Below are positions 9,940 through 19,384 of a stretch of DNA of 64,000 nucleotides, one piece after another (position 1 is the stretch's first letter; each line of letters opens with the position of its first letter). The DNA comes from Lacinutrix himadriensis. GTDB lineage: Bacteria; Bacteroidota; Bacteroidia; Flavobacteriales; Flavobacteriaceae. The position numbers and the translations under genes were made by a program. Where the stretch lies: positions 1 to 64,000 of the forward strand of contig NZ_LIQI01000031.1 of the NCBI RefSeq assembly GCF_001418105.1, in the 5' to 3' direction. The notes below the pieces were generated by a model. It worked only from the letters and a program-made list of their open reading frames with translations, made no database searches and was not told the origin of the DNA.

Positions 9940-11799
9940 TTGAATAACATAAGAAATTATCTTTTTTGCCTATTATTACTTTTGCCTTTTGTTTTTTGTT
10001 TTGGTCAACAAAGTGGAAATGATATGGGCTGTATTTCTGCAGATCCTATTTGTAGTTCATCAGAGCTTTCTTTTGAAAACACTTCAAGTAGTTTAACAGC
10101 AGAAGCAGGACCAAATTATGGTTGTTTAAGTACGCAACCTTATCCTGCTTGGTTTTTTCTAAAAATTGGAGAAAGTGGTGATGTCGAATTGAATATTGAA
10201 CAAAGTAGTACCTTAAATGGTGTTCCAAATTTAGATGTAGATTTTATATTATACGGACCATTTGTAGATGTTTTAGATGCCTGTGATTCTGGTTTAACAA
10301 GTTTAAATATAATCGACTGCAGCTATTCTCCTAGTGAAACAGAAATAGCCAGTATTGATAATGCCATTTTAGGAGAATATTATTTGTTATTAATAACGAA
10401 TTATTCTGGTCAATTTGGGTATATAACAGTAAATCAAAGTTCTGGTGCTGGATCTACAGATTGTTCTATTCTTGAAGAAATAGAAGCTTGTGAAGGAGAT
10501 GCATTAGCGTTAGATGCGCAAACTACAAATGCAGATTCTTATATCTGGTATCAAGATGATGTTTTAAATCCGGGTTCCTTAGTGCTTATACCAAATGAAA
10601 ATGATGAGGTGTTTTTCGCAATGGCTTCTAATACTTATGTCGCAGAAGCTTTTGATATTTCGGGAAACCTTTTAAAAACGTATACTTATGAAGTAAAGTT
10701 TTTAGAAAAGCCAGTCATTTCAAATGCAATACAGCCTTATGTGATTTGTGATAATTTAGAGGAAAACGATGGTATTGGTGAATTTGAATTGCATCTATGG
10801 GATGATGAAATACGAAATGGATTAGACGCAAACTCCTTTTCGGTTTCTTATTTTTCAAATGAAATAGACGCTCATGCTATAGAAAATCAATTACCTGATT
10901 TTTATGTAAATGATTCGCCTAATGAAACCATTGTAGTTAGAATAGATAATACAACTTCTAGCGCAACAGCATGTTATGTGTTAGGTGCTTTAGATTTGGA
11001 AGTAATACAGAAGCCACAAGTTTCTTTAGAGGATTATTTTATATGTACTTTTACTAATGGAACCGAAGAAATTACTAATCCAATAATAAAAACAGGATTA
11101 TCTACAGCAGATTTTAGTTTTGAATGGACGGAAACTAGTGATCCAAATACCGTTTTGAGTACCGATTCTTTTTTTGCTCCAACAATAGCAGGAATTTATA
11201 ATGTATTAGTAACAGATAATAGTACAACATGTTCTACAGAAATTGGTGATCCAGGTACCATCTCCATCATTACCGAAGGTTCTCCTCCTGTAGATTTTAC
11301 AGCAGAAGTAATAACAAATACTTTTGCAAGTATCCATGTGATTGAAGCAAATATTGTAAGTAATAATGATACCGTTTTTGAATTTAGTTTAGATAATGGT
11401 GTTTTTTTAAATAATGGAACGAATACATTCTTGTTTAAAGATGTGCTTCCTGGAAATCATATCCTAACAGCAAGAGATATTAATGGTTGCGGAAAAGCTA
11501 CTATTAATGTTCTTGTAGTTGGTTATCCGTTGTTGTTTACTCCAAATAATGATGGTTATAATGATACCTGGCAAATTTTAGGAATAGGTGATTTATTAGG
11601 TGCTAAAATTTCTATTTTTGATAGATATGGAAAGTTGCTAAAAGAACTAAGTCCTGGAAGTAAAGGATGGGATGGTACTTTTAAAGGGAGACCATTACCT
11701 CCCAATGATTATTGGTTCTCTATAGCATACAAAGTGGATAATGATGTAGAAGGTAAAAGCCAAAAAGAATTTACAGCTCATTTCTCTTTAAAAAGGTAA
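9940..11799 (+). CDS. T9SS type B sorted secreted protein
   Basis: A 619-residue secreted protein starting at TTG 9940. The next in-frame ATG (10024) would delete the signal peptide (NYLFCLLLLLPFVFCFGQ), and an in-frame stop lies at 9925, so TTG is preferred. The N-terminal region (SADPICSSSELSF, PAWFFLKIGESGDVEL, DFILYGPF) looks like the beta-sandwich modules often found in these proteins. The last 260 residues, including the LFTPNNDGYND, FDRYGKLL and GWDGTFKG sorting domain, are paralogous to the two upstream genes. It begins 26 bases after the preceding stop, so the two are probably co-transcribed. A terminator follows at 11821. The ligand or substrate is unknown. Confidence 0.87.
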   Translation: MNNIRNYLFCLLLLLPFVFCFGQQSGNDMGCISADPICSSSELSFENTSSSLTAEAGPNYGCLSTQPYPAWFFLKIGESGDVELNIEQSSTLNGVPNLDVDFILYGPFVDVLDACDSGLTSLNIIDCSYSPSETEIASIDNAILGEYYLLLITNYSGQFGYITVNQSSGAGSTDCSILEEIEACEGDALALDAQTTNADSYIWYQDDVLNPGSLVLIPNENDEVFFAMASNTYVAEAFDISGNLLKTYTYEVKFLEKPVISNAIQPYVICDNLEENDGIGEFELHLWDDEIRNGLDANSFSVSYFSNEIDAHAIENQLPDFYVNDSPNETIVVRIDNTTSSATACYVLGALDLEVIQKPQVSLEDYFICTFTNGTEEITNPIIKTGLSTADFSFEWTETSDPNTVLSTDSFFAPTIAGIYNVLVTDNSTTCSTEIGDPGTISIITEGSPPVDFTAEVITNTFASIHVIEANIVSNNDTVFEFSLDNGVFLNNGTNTFLFKDVLPGNHILTARDINGCGKATINVLVVGYPLLFTPNNDGYNDTWQILGIGDLLGAKISIFDRYGKLLKELSPGSKGWDGTFKGRPLPPNDYWFSIAYKVDNDVEGKSQKEFTAHFSLKR

Positions 11800-11820
11800 A
11801 AGAACAAAACTGGATATAAA

Positions 11821-11853
11821 AAAAACCTGAACAATTATTGTTCAGGTTTTTTT
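11821..11853. terminator. Bidirectional rho-independent terminator
   Basis: Stem CCTGAACAA / TTGTTCAGG flanked by an A run on the left and a T run on the right, between two convergent genes; it can serve both. Confidence 0.88.
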
Positions 11854-11874
11854 ATGCTTAATGCTTATTTGGGT

Positions 11875-13467
11875 TTATAAGTTAAAACTAACAGACATGG
11901 TAATATTAGCATTTTTACTGTCTAAATTTGCAGCATCTGTTAAACCAACTTGATATAATTGATAGTTTGTTTCTCTTTGCCATTGATCGAAAGTTAGATC
12001 TAATTTTAGTTTTCCAAAGTTATAACCTAAACCTAAAGAATACCCTGTTAAGTCTCCAACGGTTTCATCGTCTTTATAAGGGCTTTCTTCCAATCTATAA
12101 CCGCCTCTTAAACTAAACTGTTTTATTTTGTATTCACCACCTATTTTATAAGTAGCTGCAGTAGTTAGGTTATCGTTAATAATACTATTTTGATAAGAAA
12201 AATAAGCGTCTGAAGTAGGTTTGAATTTTGTATTACTATAATCTTTCATCGAATAATCAAAACTTAATAAACCACTAGTTCCAAAAACATAAGCTAGACT
12301 TCCCGTTAATTTTCCAGGTGTTTTTAGATTGTATTGTTGGTACAAATTAATCACTCTAGGATTTATATTGGCATTGTAAAAAGTACTTCCATCTTCTAAA
12401 GCAATACCATCATAACTTAACGTTTTAATAGATTGGCTAGTTTCATCTTCAATGGTGTACCAAGTAGGTGTATCATAAGACAACCCGATTCTTAGTTGTT
12501 TTGCTACTTTTAAAATACCACCAAGTTGTAACGATACTCCAGAGCCAATAGTTCTTAAGTTGTTTTCAAAACCAACTTCATTAATTAAAGAGCCTGCGTT
12601 GTTATTTTGTTCAAATAAGTATGTGGAACGTTCGTAGTTTATAAAATGGGTATTGATGTTAACTCCTAAGAATAAGTTTTCGCCATATTGAGTAGAAGCG
12701 TTAATTGTGAATTTTCCGTTATAACCAGTTGCAACATACGTATGTTCTTGTCTGTATTCACCATCTTTTATATTAGATGTGTAAACGGTATTGGTGTTGT
12801 CCGTTGTTTCTGGTTCTAAAATAAAAGATTGATACCCTAAAAAATTTTGTTGCTGTTGGCTGTTTTCTACTTCTCCTAGAAATTGGTAACTCAATTCGTT
12901 GTATAAATTATTATTGTTAGCAATAATGTTTTCATTAATGTTAAAGTATTGCGATAATTCGTTGTTAGAAGGATAAAACACAAACAGCTCCTGACCTTGT
13001 GCATTTTCTAAAAAATAATTCCCAATAGAGTTGCTAGTATTTGTTCCTTGGACAGACCAATCGTTATTATAATCTTCAATTTTATTATAGGAAATTCCTA
13101 ATGTAAATTTTTTCCATTTCGAATTTGCATTTCCGTTATTAAAAACAAAAGCAGCACCAATTTGATTTAAATCGATATTCGAATCTGAAGAACTCTCTTT
13201 TCCGTTAAAATATTGCGTTTCTGTTTTGTTGTTCTGATTGGATAAAGATAGAGAGATGTGGCTATCATTAAAGACAGAAGATCCTGCAGGGTTAATAGTT
13301 ATAGCACTCATATCTCCACCAAGGGCTCCAAAAGCACCACTTAATGCTCTATACCTTGCAGTTCCTTGAACATCATCTTTAGCATAACGTAAAGCATCTG
13401 TAATGTCCTGTGCATTAGTTAGTGAAATAGTTATAAAGCCTAAGCATAATAAGATTCCTTTTTTCAT
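11875..13467 (-). CDS. OmpP1/FadL-family outer membrane transport protein
   Basis: A 530-residue predicted outer membrane beta-barrel with signal peptide (MKKGILLCLGFITISLTNAQ). The mature start, DALRYAKDDVQGTARYRA followed by SGAFGALGGDMSAITINPAG, is the hallmark of the Bacteroidota branch of the OmpP1/FadL/TodX family, which takes up hydrophobic compounds. The rest alternates short hydrophobic/aromatic beta strands and Asn-rich loops, ending in a C-terminal strand that finishes with Phe-Asn-Leu. It is transcribed alone: a terminator of the upstream lipoprotein gene sits just before it and another follows it. The substrate cannot be told from the sequence. Confidence 0.85.
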   Translation of the reverse strand: MKKGILLCLGFITISLTNAQDITDALRYAKDDVQGTARYRALSGAFGALGGDMSAITINPAGSSVFNDSHISLSLSNQNNKTETQYFNGKESSSDSNIDLNQIGAAFVFNNGNANSKWKKFTLGISYNKIEDYNNDWSVQGTNTSNSIGNYFLENAQGQELFVFYPSNNELSQYFNINENIIANNNNLYNELSYQFLGEVENSQQQQNFLGYQSFILEPETTDNTNTVYTSNIKDGEYRQEHTYVATGYNGKFTINASTQYGENLFLGVNINTHFINYERSTYLFEQNNNAGSLINEVGFENNLRTIGSGVSLQLGGILKVAKQLRIGLSYDTPTWYTIEDETSQSIKTLSYDGIALEDGSTFYNANINPRVINLYQQYNLKTPGKLTGSLAYVFGTSGLLSFDYSMKDYSNTKFKPTSDAYFSYQNSIINDNLTTAATYKIGGEYKIKQFSLRGGYRLEESPYKDDETVGDLTGYSLGLGYNFGKLKLDLTFDQWQRETNYQLYQVGLTDAANLDSKNANITMSVSFNL

Positions 13468-13496
13468 GTGTAATTAATTTAATTAGTATAAATAAA

Positions 13497-13536
13497 ACGA
13501 GCTAACACCTTTAAATAAATTGGTTTGTTAGCTCGT
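13497..13536 (-). terminator. Rho-independent terminator of the lipoprotein gene
   Basis: Stem ACGAGCTAACA / TGTTAGCTCGT around a 17-18 base loop; on the minus strand it is followed by TTTATTTAT. Confidence 0.72.
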
Positions 13537-13566
13537 TAGTATTTTTTTTTTTTTTTGAAATTGAAT

Positions 13567-14553
13567 TTATCTTCTGCTACTGCTTCTACTAGAAGAACTA
13601 CTTCTGCTAGAAGAGCTACTTCTTGTGGAAGAACTACTTCCATTTGAAGAAGACCTAGGCGTAGAGTAGGTGCTTGTTCTAGGTCTTGTTGTCGTAGTGT
13701 TTGTTCTAGTTCTAGTAGATTTAACTCTAGGTTTTGTCGTAGTATTTGTTCTAGGTGCTGTAGTAGTGTTTGTTCTAGGTCTAGTTGTTGTCGTAGTATT
13801 TGTTCTAGGTCTAGTAGTAGATTGCGTTGCTGTAGAGTTTCCACTTCTAGGAGATGTTGTTTGCGTTCTAGGTCTAGTTGTATTTCTTCCGCTTATAGCG
13901 CTACTTCTTCTAGAGATACTATTATGTCTGATTAAGTTAGTACCACGTCTTGAGTTGTGGTATGCAACATTATTTCTACCGTAATGATTGTGGTAACCGT
14001 AGTTGTTCCAATATGGGGAGTTATAATATCCTCCGTAACCATAATATCCGCTATAATAAGGAGAACCCCAAAAAGGATCATAAAAACCAGAGTAACCCCA
14101 ACCATAACTCCAGTAAGGAGAATATCCGTAATAACCATATCCGTAAGGTCTGTACCAATTATTGTAACCATAACCACCAAAATTAGAGTATACATTTATG
14201 GTAACATCATTAGTGTCTTGTCCCCATCCTGCATAAGATTGTTGTTCTGTGTTGCTATCTTGCTCGACATAGTTACCTTCATAAGAGTCAATATCTGTGA
14301 AAACTTCTTCTTGTTCTTCTTCCTCTGTTATGTAGTCATATTCTGTAGCTTGTTCTTGAAAGTAATTTTTGTAGTATAAACTGCTATTGTCTTGAGCTAC
14401 ATCATTATTTGTTACAGGTTCTTGGCTTGTTCCATAAATACCATCATTGTCTTCGCTAACATATTGTGATGAACCACATGAAGCCAAAACAAAAGCAATA
14501 GCTAATAGCGCTAAAAAAGGCATTTGTGCTTTGGTGTATTTTTTAAATTGCAT
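13567..14553 (-). CDS. Low-complexity lipoprotein of unknown function
   Basis: A 328-residue protein with a lipoprotein signal peptide (lipobox VLASC at about residues 21-25). Three zones follow: an acidic Asp/Glu/Gln-rich stretch (about 28-110); a Gly/Tyr/Trp/Asn-rich zone (about 115-190) with many YGYYG and YWSYGW-like strings; and a strongly basic tail (about 200-328) made of RPRTNTTTT repeats ending in Ser/Arg runs. I do not recognise a catalytic domain. The Tyr/Gly-rich and Arg/Thr/Ser-rich zones suggest an unstructured, sticky envelope protein. Transcribed divergently from proS, with a -7 box 30 bases upstream of the ATG. Confidence 0.75.
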   Translation of the reverse strand: MQFKKYTKAQMPFLALLAIAFVLASCGSSQYVSEDNDGIYGTSQEPVTNNDVAQDNSSLYYKNYFQEQATEYDYITEEEEQEEVFTDIDSYEGNYVEQDSNTEQQSYAGWGQDTNDVTINVYSNFGGYGYNNWYRPYGYGYYGYSPYWSYGWGYSGFYDPFWGSPYYSGYYGYGGYYNSPYWNNYGYHNHYGRNNVAYHNSRRGTNLIRHNSISRRSSAISGRNTTRPRTQTTSPRSGNSTATQSTTRPRTNTTTTTRPRTNTTTAPRTNTTTKPRVKSTRTRTNTTTTRPRTSTYSTPRSSSNGSSSSTRSSSSSRSSSSSRSSSRR

Positions 14554-14582
14554 ATCTCTTAAGATTTAATTGTTGAACTATA

Positions 14583-14590
14583 CAAAAATA
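14583..14590 (-). promoter_or_regulatory. -7 promoter box (TATTTTTG) for the lipoprotein gene
   Basis: Exact match to the Bacteroidota -7 consensus TAnnTTTG on the minus strand, 30 bases before the start codon at 14553. No good TTTG is seen at the expected -33 distance. Confidence 0.5.
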
Positions 14591-14654
14591 GTTAGTTTTG
14601 CTGAACTATTTCATTATTTAACATAGTCACAATATTTGTGCCAAAACCCTGTAT

Positions 14655-16133
14655 ATGAGCAAAAAACTAACAAGTAGAGCAGAAGACTACTCAAAATGGT
14701 ATAACGAATTGGTCGTAAAGGCTGATTTAGCGGAGAACTCAGCAGTTCGTGGATGCATGGTAATTAAACCTTATGGGTATGCCATTTGGGAAAAGATGCA
14801 AGCCGAATTAGATAAAATGTTTAAAGAAACAGGACATCAAAACGCGTACTTTCCCCTTTTTGTACCTAAAAGTTTGTTTGAAGCAGAAGAAAAAAATGCA
14901 GAAGGCTTTGCAAAAGAATGTGCTATTGTTACACATTATAGATTACAAAGCGATCCAGATAACCCAGGAAAACTGCGTGTAGATCCGGAAGCAAAATTAG
15001 AAGAAGAATTAATAGTAAGACCAACTAGTGAAGCTATTATTTGGAATACCTTTAAAGGATGGGTACAATCGTATAGAGATTTACCTTTATTAATTAACCA
15101 ATGGGCAAATGTTGTACGTTGGGAAATGCGTACTCGATTATTTCTTCGTACTGCAGAATTTTTATGGCAAGAAGGGCATACTGCACATGCAACAAAAGTA
15201 GAAGCTATTAAAGAAGCGGAATTAATGAATAACGTCTACGCAACCTTTGCGGAAAACTTTATGGCAATTCCAGTTGTAAAAGGAGTTAAAACAGAAAGCG
15301 AACGTTTTGCAGGTGCAGACGAAACCTATTGTATTGAAGCTTTAATGCAAGACGGAAAAGCATTACAAGCAGGTACTTCTCACTTTTTAGGTCAGAATTT
15401 TGCTAAAGCATTCGACGTAAAGTTTACTTCTAAAGAAGGGACAAAAGATTATGTATGGGCAACATCTTGGGGAGTTTCTACAAGATTAATGGGCGCTTTA
15501 ATTATGACGCATAGTGATGATGAAGGATTGGTGTTACCTCCAAGTTTGGCTCCAAACCAAGTCGTTATTGTTCCTATATATAAAACAGAAGAACAATTTG
15601 AATCGGTTAGTAAAATTGCAAACCTTATTAAAAGCGATTTAAATGCAAAAGGAGTTTCTGTAAAATATGACAATAGAGACACGCACAGACCAGGAGCTAA
15701 GTTTGCACAACACGAATTACAAGGAGTGCCATTACGTATTGCTATTGGACCAAAAGACCTAGAAAACGGTACTGTAGAGATTGCTAGACGAGATACAAAA
15801 ACAAAAGAGGTCATTGCGATAGATAATTTAACGTCGACTGTAGAAACGCTTCTAGAAGAAATTCAGAATAGTTTGTACAAAAAAGCACTTGATTTTAGAG
15901 ATTCTCACATCACAGAAGTAGATAATTTTGATGATTTTAAAGAAATTTTAAATAATAAAGGAGGTTTTATTTCTGCGCACTGGGATGGTACAACAGAAAC
16001 GGAAGATAAGATTCAAGAGCTTACAAAAGCTACAATACGCTGTATACCAATGGATACAAAAGAGGAAGATGGGAAATGTGTGTTTACAGGGAACCCTTCT
16101 AAGCGTAGAGTATTGTTTGCAAAAGCATATTAA
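14655..16133 (+). CDS. proS: Prolyl-tRNA synthetase, archaeal/eukaryotic type
   Basis: A 492-residue class II aminoacyl-tRNA synthetase that charges tRNA-Pro. It has the short architecture without the bacterial editing insertion. Motif-2 and motif-3 regions are visible ([32 protein letters not shown]), the anticodon-binding domain follows from about residue 300 ([13 protein letters not shown]), and the zinc-like C-terminal domain ends in AKAY. This ProS type is usual in Bacteroidota. ATG start at 14655; a near-consensus -7 box (AATATTTG, 14631-14638) lies 16 bases upstream. Divergent from the lipoprotein gene. Confidence 0.97.
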   Translation: MSKKLTSRAEDYSKWYNELVVKADLAENSAVRGCMVIKPYGYAIWEKMQAELDKMFKETGHQNAYFPLFVPKSLFEAEEKNAEGFAKECAIVTHYRLQSDPDNPGKLRVDPEAKLEEELIVRPTSEAIIWNTFKGWVQSYRDLPLLINQWANVVRWEMRTRLFLRTAEFLWQEGHTAHATKVEAIKEAELMNNVYATFAENFMAIPVVKGVKTESERFAGADETYCIEALMQDGKALQAGTSHFLGQNFAKAFDVKFTSKEGTKDYVWATSWGVSTRLMGALIMTHSDDEGLVLPPSLAPNQVVIVPIYKTEEQFESVSKIANLIKSDLNAKGVSVKYDNRDTHRPGAKFAQHELQGVPLRIAIGPKDLENGTVEIARRDTKTKEVIAIDNLTSTVETLLEEIQNSLYKKALDFRDSHITEVDNFDDFKEILNNKGGFISAHWDGTTETEDKIQELTKATIRCIPMDTKEEDGKCVFTGNPSKRRVLFAKAY

Positions 16134-16255
16134 TTGAAATTTTTTAAAAAAAATATAGCTTAGCTATTGCAACATTTAAAAATAGTTGTATTTTTGCATC
16201 CGCAATGGAAACGTTGTGAGTTTTTTGAAAAGTATTGTAAATATTTAAAATAATT

Positions 16256-16286
16256 ATTGTGGGTTTAAAAATAATAATTATATTTG
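16256..16286 (+). promoter_or_regulatory. Promoter of tRNA-Glu: ATTG - N19 - TATATTTG
   Basis: ATTG at 16256-16259 and TATATTTG at 16279-16286 are exactly 19 bases apart, matching the Bacteroidota sigma-A layout (TTTG-N19-TAnnTTTG). The tRNA begins 20 bases downstream. A second similar pair (ATTG 16166-16169, N19, TATTTTTG 16189-16196) lies about 90 bases upstream and may be a second promoter. Confidence 0.75.
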
Positions 16287-16305
16287 CAATCTCAAAAGCA
16301 AAAAT

Positions 16306-16377
16306 GGCCCGTTCGTCTATCGGCTAGGACGCATGGTTTTCATCCATGTAAGAGGGGTTCGATTCCCCTACGGGCTA
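16306..16377 (+). tRNA. tRNA-Glu (anticodon TTC)
   Basis: Complete cloverleaf: acceptor GGCCCGT / ACGGGCT, D arm, anticodon arm CATGG-TTTTCAT-CCATG with anticodon TTC, T arm GGGG-TTCGATT-CCCC, discriminator A. The 3' CCA is not encoded. rpsT follows 32 bases later, so the two may share a transcript. Confidence 0.97.
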
Positions 16378-16409
16378 CATTTTTTAATAAAAAGAAAAAA
16401 AACAAACAA

Positions 16410-16661
16410 ATGGCAAATCATAAGTCATCGTTAAAAAGAATTAGAAGTAACGAAGCTAAACGTTTAAGAAACAAATATCAACATAAGACAACTCGTAATG
16501 CTATCAAAAAGTTACGTGAGTTAACAGATAAGAAAGAAGCAGATGCTTTATTTCCTTCTGTAGTATCTATGTTAGATAGATTAGCTAAGAAAAATGTTAT
16601 ACATGCTAATAAAGCTGCCAACCTTAAGTCTGGTTTAGCAAAGTATGTTGCTGCGCTATAA
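16410..16661 (+). CDS. rpsT: 30S ribosomal protein S20
   Basis: An 83-residue, Lys/Arg-rich helical protein beginning [20 protein letters not shown], the typical S20 start; it binds 16S rRNA early in small-subunit assembly. The ATG at 16410 is chosen because S20 starts there; the frame is open upstream through the tRNA but that part is not protein-like. Ends in GLAKYVAAL. Terminator immediately downstream. Confidence 0.97.
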   Translation: MANHKSSLKRIRSNEAKRLRNKYQHKTTRNAIKKLRELTDKKEADALFPSVVSMLDRLAKKNVIHANKAANLKSGLAKYVAAL

Positions 16662-16691
16662 GTCGTAATAACTTCTACAAGAAATTATAAG

Positions 16692-16719
16692 AAGCTTCTC
16701 CATTGGAGGAGCTTTTTTT
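16692..16719 (+). terminator. Rho-independent terminator after rpsT
   Basis: Stem AAGCTTCTCC / GGAGGAGCTT with ATT loop, followed by seven T. Confidence 0.88.
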
Positions 16720-16750
16720 GTGCCTTATATTTTGCTTCATTGTTGTAAAC

Positions 16751-16894
16751 TGCGTTAGGGATAGTAACGGTTAGCTTTTGGCGAGCGCACGCTTTGAGCC
16801 AAAACTAGTAGTGTATAGCGCAGTGCTACGTAGCTTTAAGATTTTGTTAATAGCTATGTATAAAACTTGTTAAGCGGAGTAGTAAACGCCCAAA
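16751..16894 (-). repeat. Intergenic element bounded by GGGCGTT and CTAACGCA, copy 1
   Basis: Read on the minus strand it opens CTTTGGGCGTTTAC and closes TATCCCTAACGCA, with an inner inverted repeat TTTTGGC / GCCAAAA. It shares ends and internal hairpin layout with a second, otherwise diverged copy at 30366-30475. It fills most of the gap between rpsT and rho and has no coding potential. Function unknown. Confidence 0.6.
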
Positions 16895-16934
16895 GACGTA
16901 AAGTATAATAATATAAAGTATATAGAAAGCGCAT

Positions 16935-16970
16935 AAAAAAAAGCCTTGAGACGATTCTCAAGGCTTTTTT
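16935..16970. terminator. Rho-independent terminator downstream of rho (bidirectional)
   Basis: Stem AAGCCTTGAGA / TCTCAAGGCTT with a short CGAT-type loop, A run on one side and T run on the other. Confidence 0.88.
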
Positions 16971-16992
16971 ATGTATTATATGTGAAGTGGTT

Positions 16993-18663
16993 TTATCCGT
17001 TCATAGAAATTAAAAACTCTTCGTTGTTTCTGGTTTGTTTAAATCTCTCGTTAATGAACTCCATAGCTTCTACAGGATTCATATCTGCAAGATACTTACG
17101 CATTACCCACATTCTCTTAATAGTTGTTTCGTCTAATAGAATATCATCACGACGTGTACTAGAAGAGGTTAAATCGATAGCAGGGAAAATTCTACGGTTA
17201 GAAATCTTACGATCTAATTGTAGTTCCATGTTACCAGTTCCTTTAAATTCTTCAAAGATTACTTCATCCATCTTAGAACCTGTTTCTGTTAAAGCGGTAG
17301 CTATAATAGTTAAAGATCCACCGTTTTCAATGTTACGTGCTGCACCAAAGAAACGTTTTGGCTTGTGTAATGCATTTGCATCTACACCACCACTTAATAT
17401 TTTACCAGATGCTGGTTGTACCGAGTTGTATGCTCTTGCAAGACGTGTTATAGAATCTAAAAGGATAACTACATCATGTCCGCATTCTACCAAACGTTTT
17501 GCTTTTTCTAAAACAATGTTTGCAATTTTTACATGCTCGTGTGCTTCTTTATCAAAAGTAGAAGCAATAACTTCACCACGAACATTACGTTGCATGTCTG
17601 TTACCTCTTCTGGTCTTTCATCAATTAGTAAAATCATTTGATATACTTCTGGATGATTTGCTGCAATAGCATTTGCAACATCTTTAAGTAGCATGGTTTT
17701 ACCCGTTTTTGGTTGCGATACAATCATACCACGTTGTCCTTTACCAATTGGTGCAAACAGATCCATGATACGTGTAGAGATAGTCGCTTGCTTTTCGGCA
17801 ATGTTGAATTTCTCTTGTGGAAATAAAGGCGTTAAATGCTCGAAAGCAACACGATCTCTTACTACATTAGGATCTTGACCATTTATTTTACTTACTTTAA
17901 TTAATGGGAAATATTTTTCACCTTCTTTTGGCGGACGTACATTTCCTAAAACGGTATCTCCAACTTTTAGTCCGAATAAACGAATTTGTGATTGGGATAC
18001 ATAAATATCATCAGGAGAGGATAAGTAGTTATAATCTGAGGAACGTAAAAACCCGTAACCATCTTGCATAACATCTAAAACACCTTCACTTTCAATTATT
18101 GCATCGAACTCAAAATCTGGTTCTCTGTAACGATTTCTAGTGTCTTTGTTTCCGTTATTTCCAGTATTTTTATTCTGGTTTTGGTTTTTGTGTTGTGGTT
18201 TTTTATTTTCTCTAGGCTTTTCAGCTCTTTCCGGTTTGTCGCTGTTAGAATCTGTTTTTTCTTTTTGCGCTTTTTGCGGTTCTCTTTTTGCTTGCGGCTT
18301 AACTCTTGGTTTTGGTTTCGCTTGCGGTTTAGGTTGGTGTTTTGGTTGCTCTTCTACCTTTGTTTCTGTAGCCGCAACTTCTTCACTTTTTACAGGAGCC
18401 GTTGGAGTAGGTTTTTTTGCTGCTGGTTTTGGAGTAGCAGGCTTTTGAACTCTTTGTCTTGGTTTTTTTACTTCTGTTTTTTCAACAGGTTTTGCCACTG
18501 GTGCAACTGCAGCTACAGCTTTAGGATTTGCAGCTTGGTGATCTAGTATTTGATATACTAAGTCTAATTTTTTTAAAGTACGATACTTTGATACGTTTAA
18601 AGTTTTAGCTATTTCCTGTAACTCAGGAAGCTTCATTTCTTTTAATTGTGTGATTTCAAACAT
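16993..18663 (-). CDS. rho: Transcription termination factor Rho
   Basis: A 556-residue hexameric RNA helicase that ends transcription. Domains in order: N-terminal Rho_N helix bundle (about residues 1-45, [12 protein letters not shown]), a long basic/Pro/Gln-rich insertion (about 50-180), a cold-shock-like RNA-binding domain (about 190-260, [20 protein letters not shown]), and the RecA-type ATPase core with Walker [11 protein letters not shown] and Walker [17 protein letters not shown]. It is longer than the roughly 420-residue E. coli protein because of the insertion, which is usual in Bacteroidota. Monocistronic, with a terminator just past its end. Confidence 0.97.
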   Translation of the reverse strand: MFEITQLKEMKLPELQEIAKTLNVSKYRTLKKLDLVYQILDHQAANPKAVAAVAPVAKPVEKTEVKKPRQRVQKPATPKPAAKKPTPTAPVKSEEVAATETKVEEQPKHQPKPQAKPKPRVKPQAKREPQKAQKEKTDSNSDKPERAEKPRENKKPQHKNQNQNKNTGNNGNKDTRNRYREPDFEFDAIIESEGVLDVMQDGYGFLRSSDYNYLSSPDDIYVSQSQIRLFGLKVGDTVLGNVRPPKEGEKYFPLIKVSKINGQDPNVVRDRVAFEHLTPLFPQEKFNIAEKQATISTRIMDLFAPIGKGQRGMIVSQPKTGKTMLLKDVANAIAANHPEVYQMILLIDERPEEVTDMQRNVRGEVIASTFDKEAHEHVKIANIVLEKAKRLVECGHDVVILLDSITRLARAYNSVQPASGKILSGGVDANALHKPKRFFGAARNIENGGSLTIIATALTETGSKMDEVIFEEFKGTGNMELQLDRKISNRRIFPAIDLTSSSTRRDDILLDETTIKRMWVMRKYLADMNPVEAMEFINERFKQTRNNEEFLISMNG

Positions 18664-18831
18664 TATGTTGAATTGAATATTTTGTGTTAGATAAAGAATT
18701 TGAATTATTTTGAAGAAAAATAGATCTTATTCTGAAGAATTAACAAGGTATAACTGTGAACGTTACATATTGTTATTGCAATTATACAACTTTATTTTAA
18801 GTTTTTCTGTCCTTTTTATAAAAGAAACTGT

Positions 18832-18839
18832 TATTTTTG
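18832..18839 (+). promoter_or_regulatory. -7 promoter box (TATTTTTG) for the DUF4293 gene
   Basis: Exact TAnnTTTG match 22 bases before the ATG at 18862; the -33 region is weak. Confidence 0.5.
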
Positions 18840-18861
18840 TGCTCAATATTTAAAGAATTTT

Positions 18862-19272
18862 ATGATTCAACGTATACAAAGTATTTATCTTTTATTAGCT
18901 GCTGTAGTTTCTGCTGGTTTAACTTTTGTATTTAATTTATGGACCACTGTAAATGATACTTTAGTCTTTGCTAAAGATAATATGTTGTATTTTGGATTGT
19001 TTTTAGGCTCTGCAGCTTTGTCTTTAATATCTATATTTATGTTTAAAAATAGGAAGTCGCAATTTATGTTGGGACGACTTAACATCATATTAAACTTTTT
19101 TTTACTAGGATTATTTGTGTATCAATCGCTAAACGTATCTGGAGAAAGTAATGTTTCTGAGAAAGGTATTGGGATTTTTCTTCCTATTATTTCTATCGTG
19201 TTATTAGTTTTAGCTAATAAGGCCATTAAGAAGGATGAAGATCTTGTAAAATCTGTGGATAGATTACGATAA
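18862..19272 (+). CDS. DUF4293-like four-helix membrane protein
   Basis: A 136-residue integral membrane protein with four predicted transmembrane helices (about residues 7-27, 40-60, 72-92, 105-120). It begins MIQRIQSIYLLLAAV, a start I associate with the Bacteroidota DUF4293 family. Role unknown. Divergent from rho, as commonly seen for this family; a strong terminator follows. No enzymatic motif seen. Confidence 0.75.
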   Translation: MIQRIQSIYLLLAAVVSAGLTFVFNLWTTVNDTLVFAKDNMLYFGLFLGSAALSLISIFMFKNRKSQFMLGRLNIILNFFLLGLFVYQSLNVSGESNVSEKGIGIFLPIISIVLLVLANKAIKKDEDLVKSVDRLR

Positions 19273-19301
19273 ACCTATCATCTTAGTAGTATTAGTGCGT
19301 G

Positions 19302-19330
19302 AGCCCAAGGTGAAGATCTTGGGCTTTTTT
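19302..19330 (+). terminator. Rho-independent terminator
   Basis: Stem AGCCCAAG / CTTGGGCT followed by T6, 30 bases after the DUF4293 stop. Confidence 0.87.
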
Positions 19331-19384
19331 ATGGTCTGTTTTTAACGCTTTTCTAAAAGAATGGTGCTTTAGTGTTATGCTTTT

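Noticed and set aside
13670-14379. Plus-strand frames opposite the low-complexity lipoprotein
   Set aside because: Val/Leu-rich translations are the complement of Arg/Thr/Ser codon repeats; the minus frame has a proper lipobox and promoter.
16284-16409. N-terminal extension of rpsT through tRNA-Glu
   Set aside because: S20 starts with MANHKSS at 16410, and the upstream frame is tRNA sequence.
18140-18546. Plus-strand frames opposite the Rho insertion
   Set aside because: Phe/Trp/Leu-rich translations are the complement of Lys/Pro/Gln-rich codons of rho.
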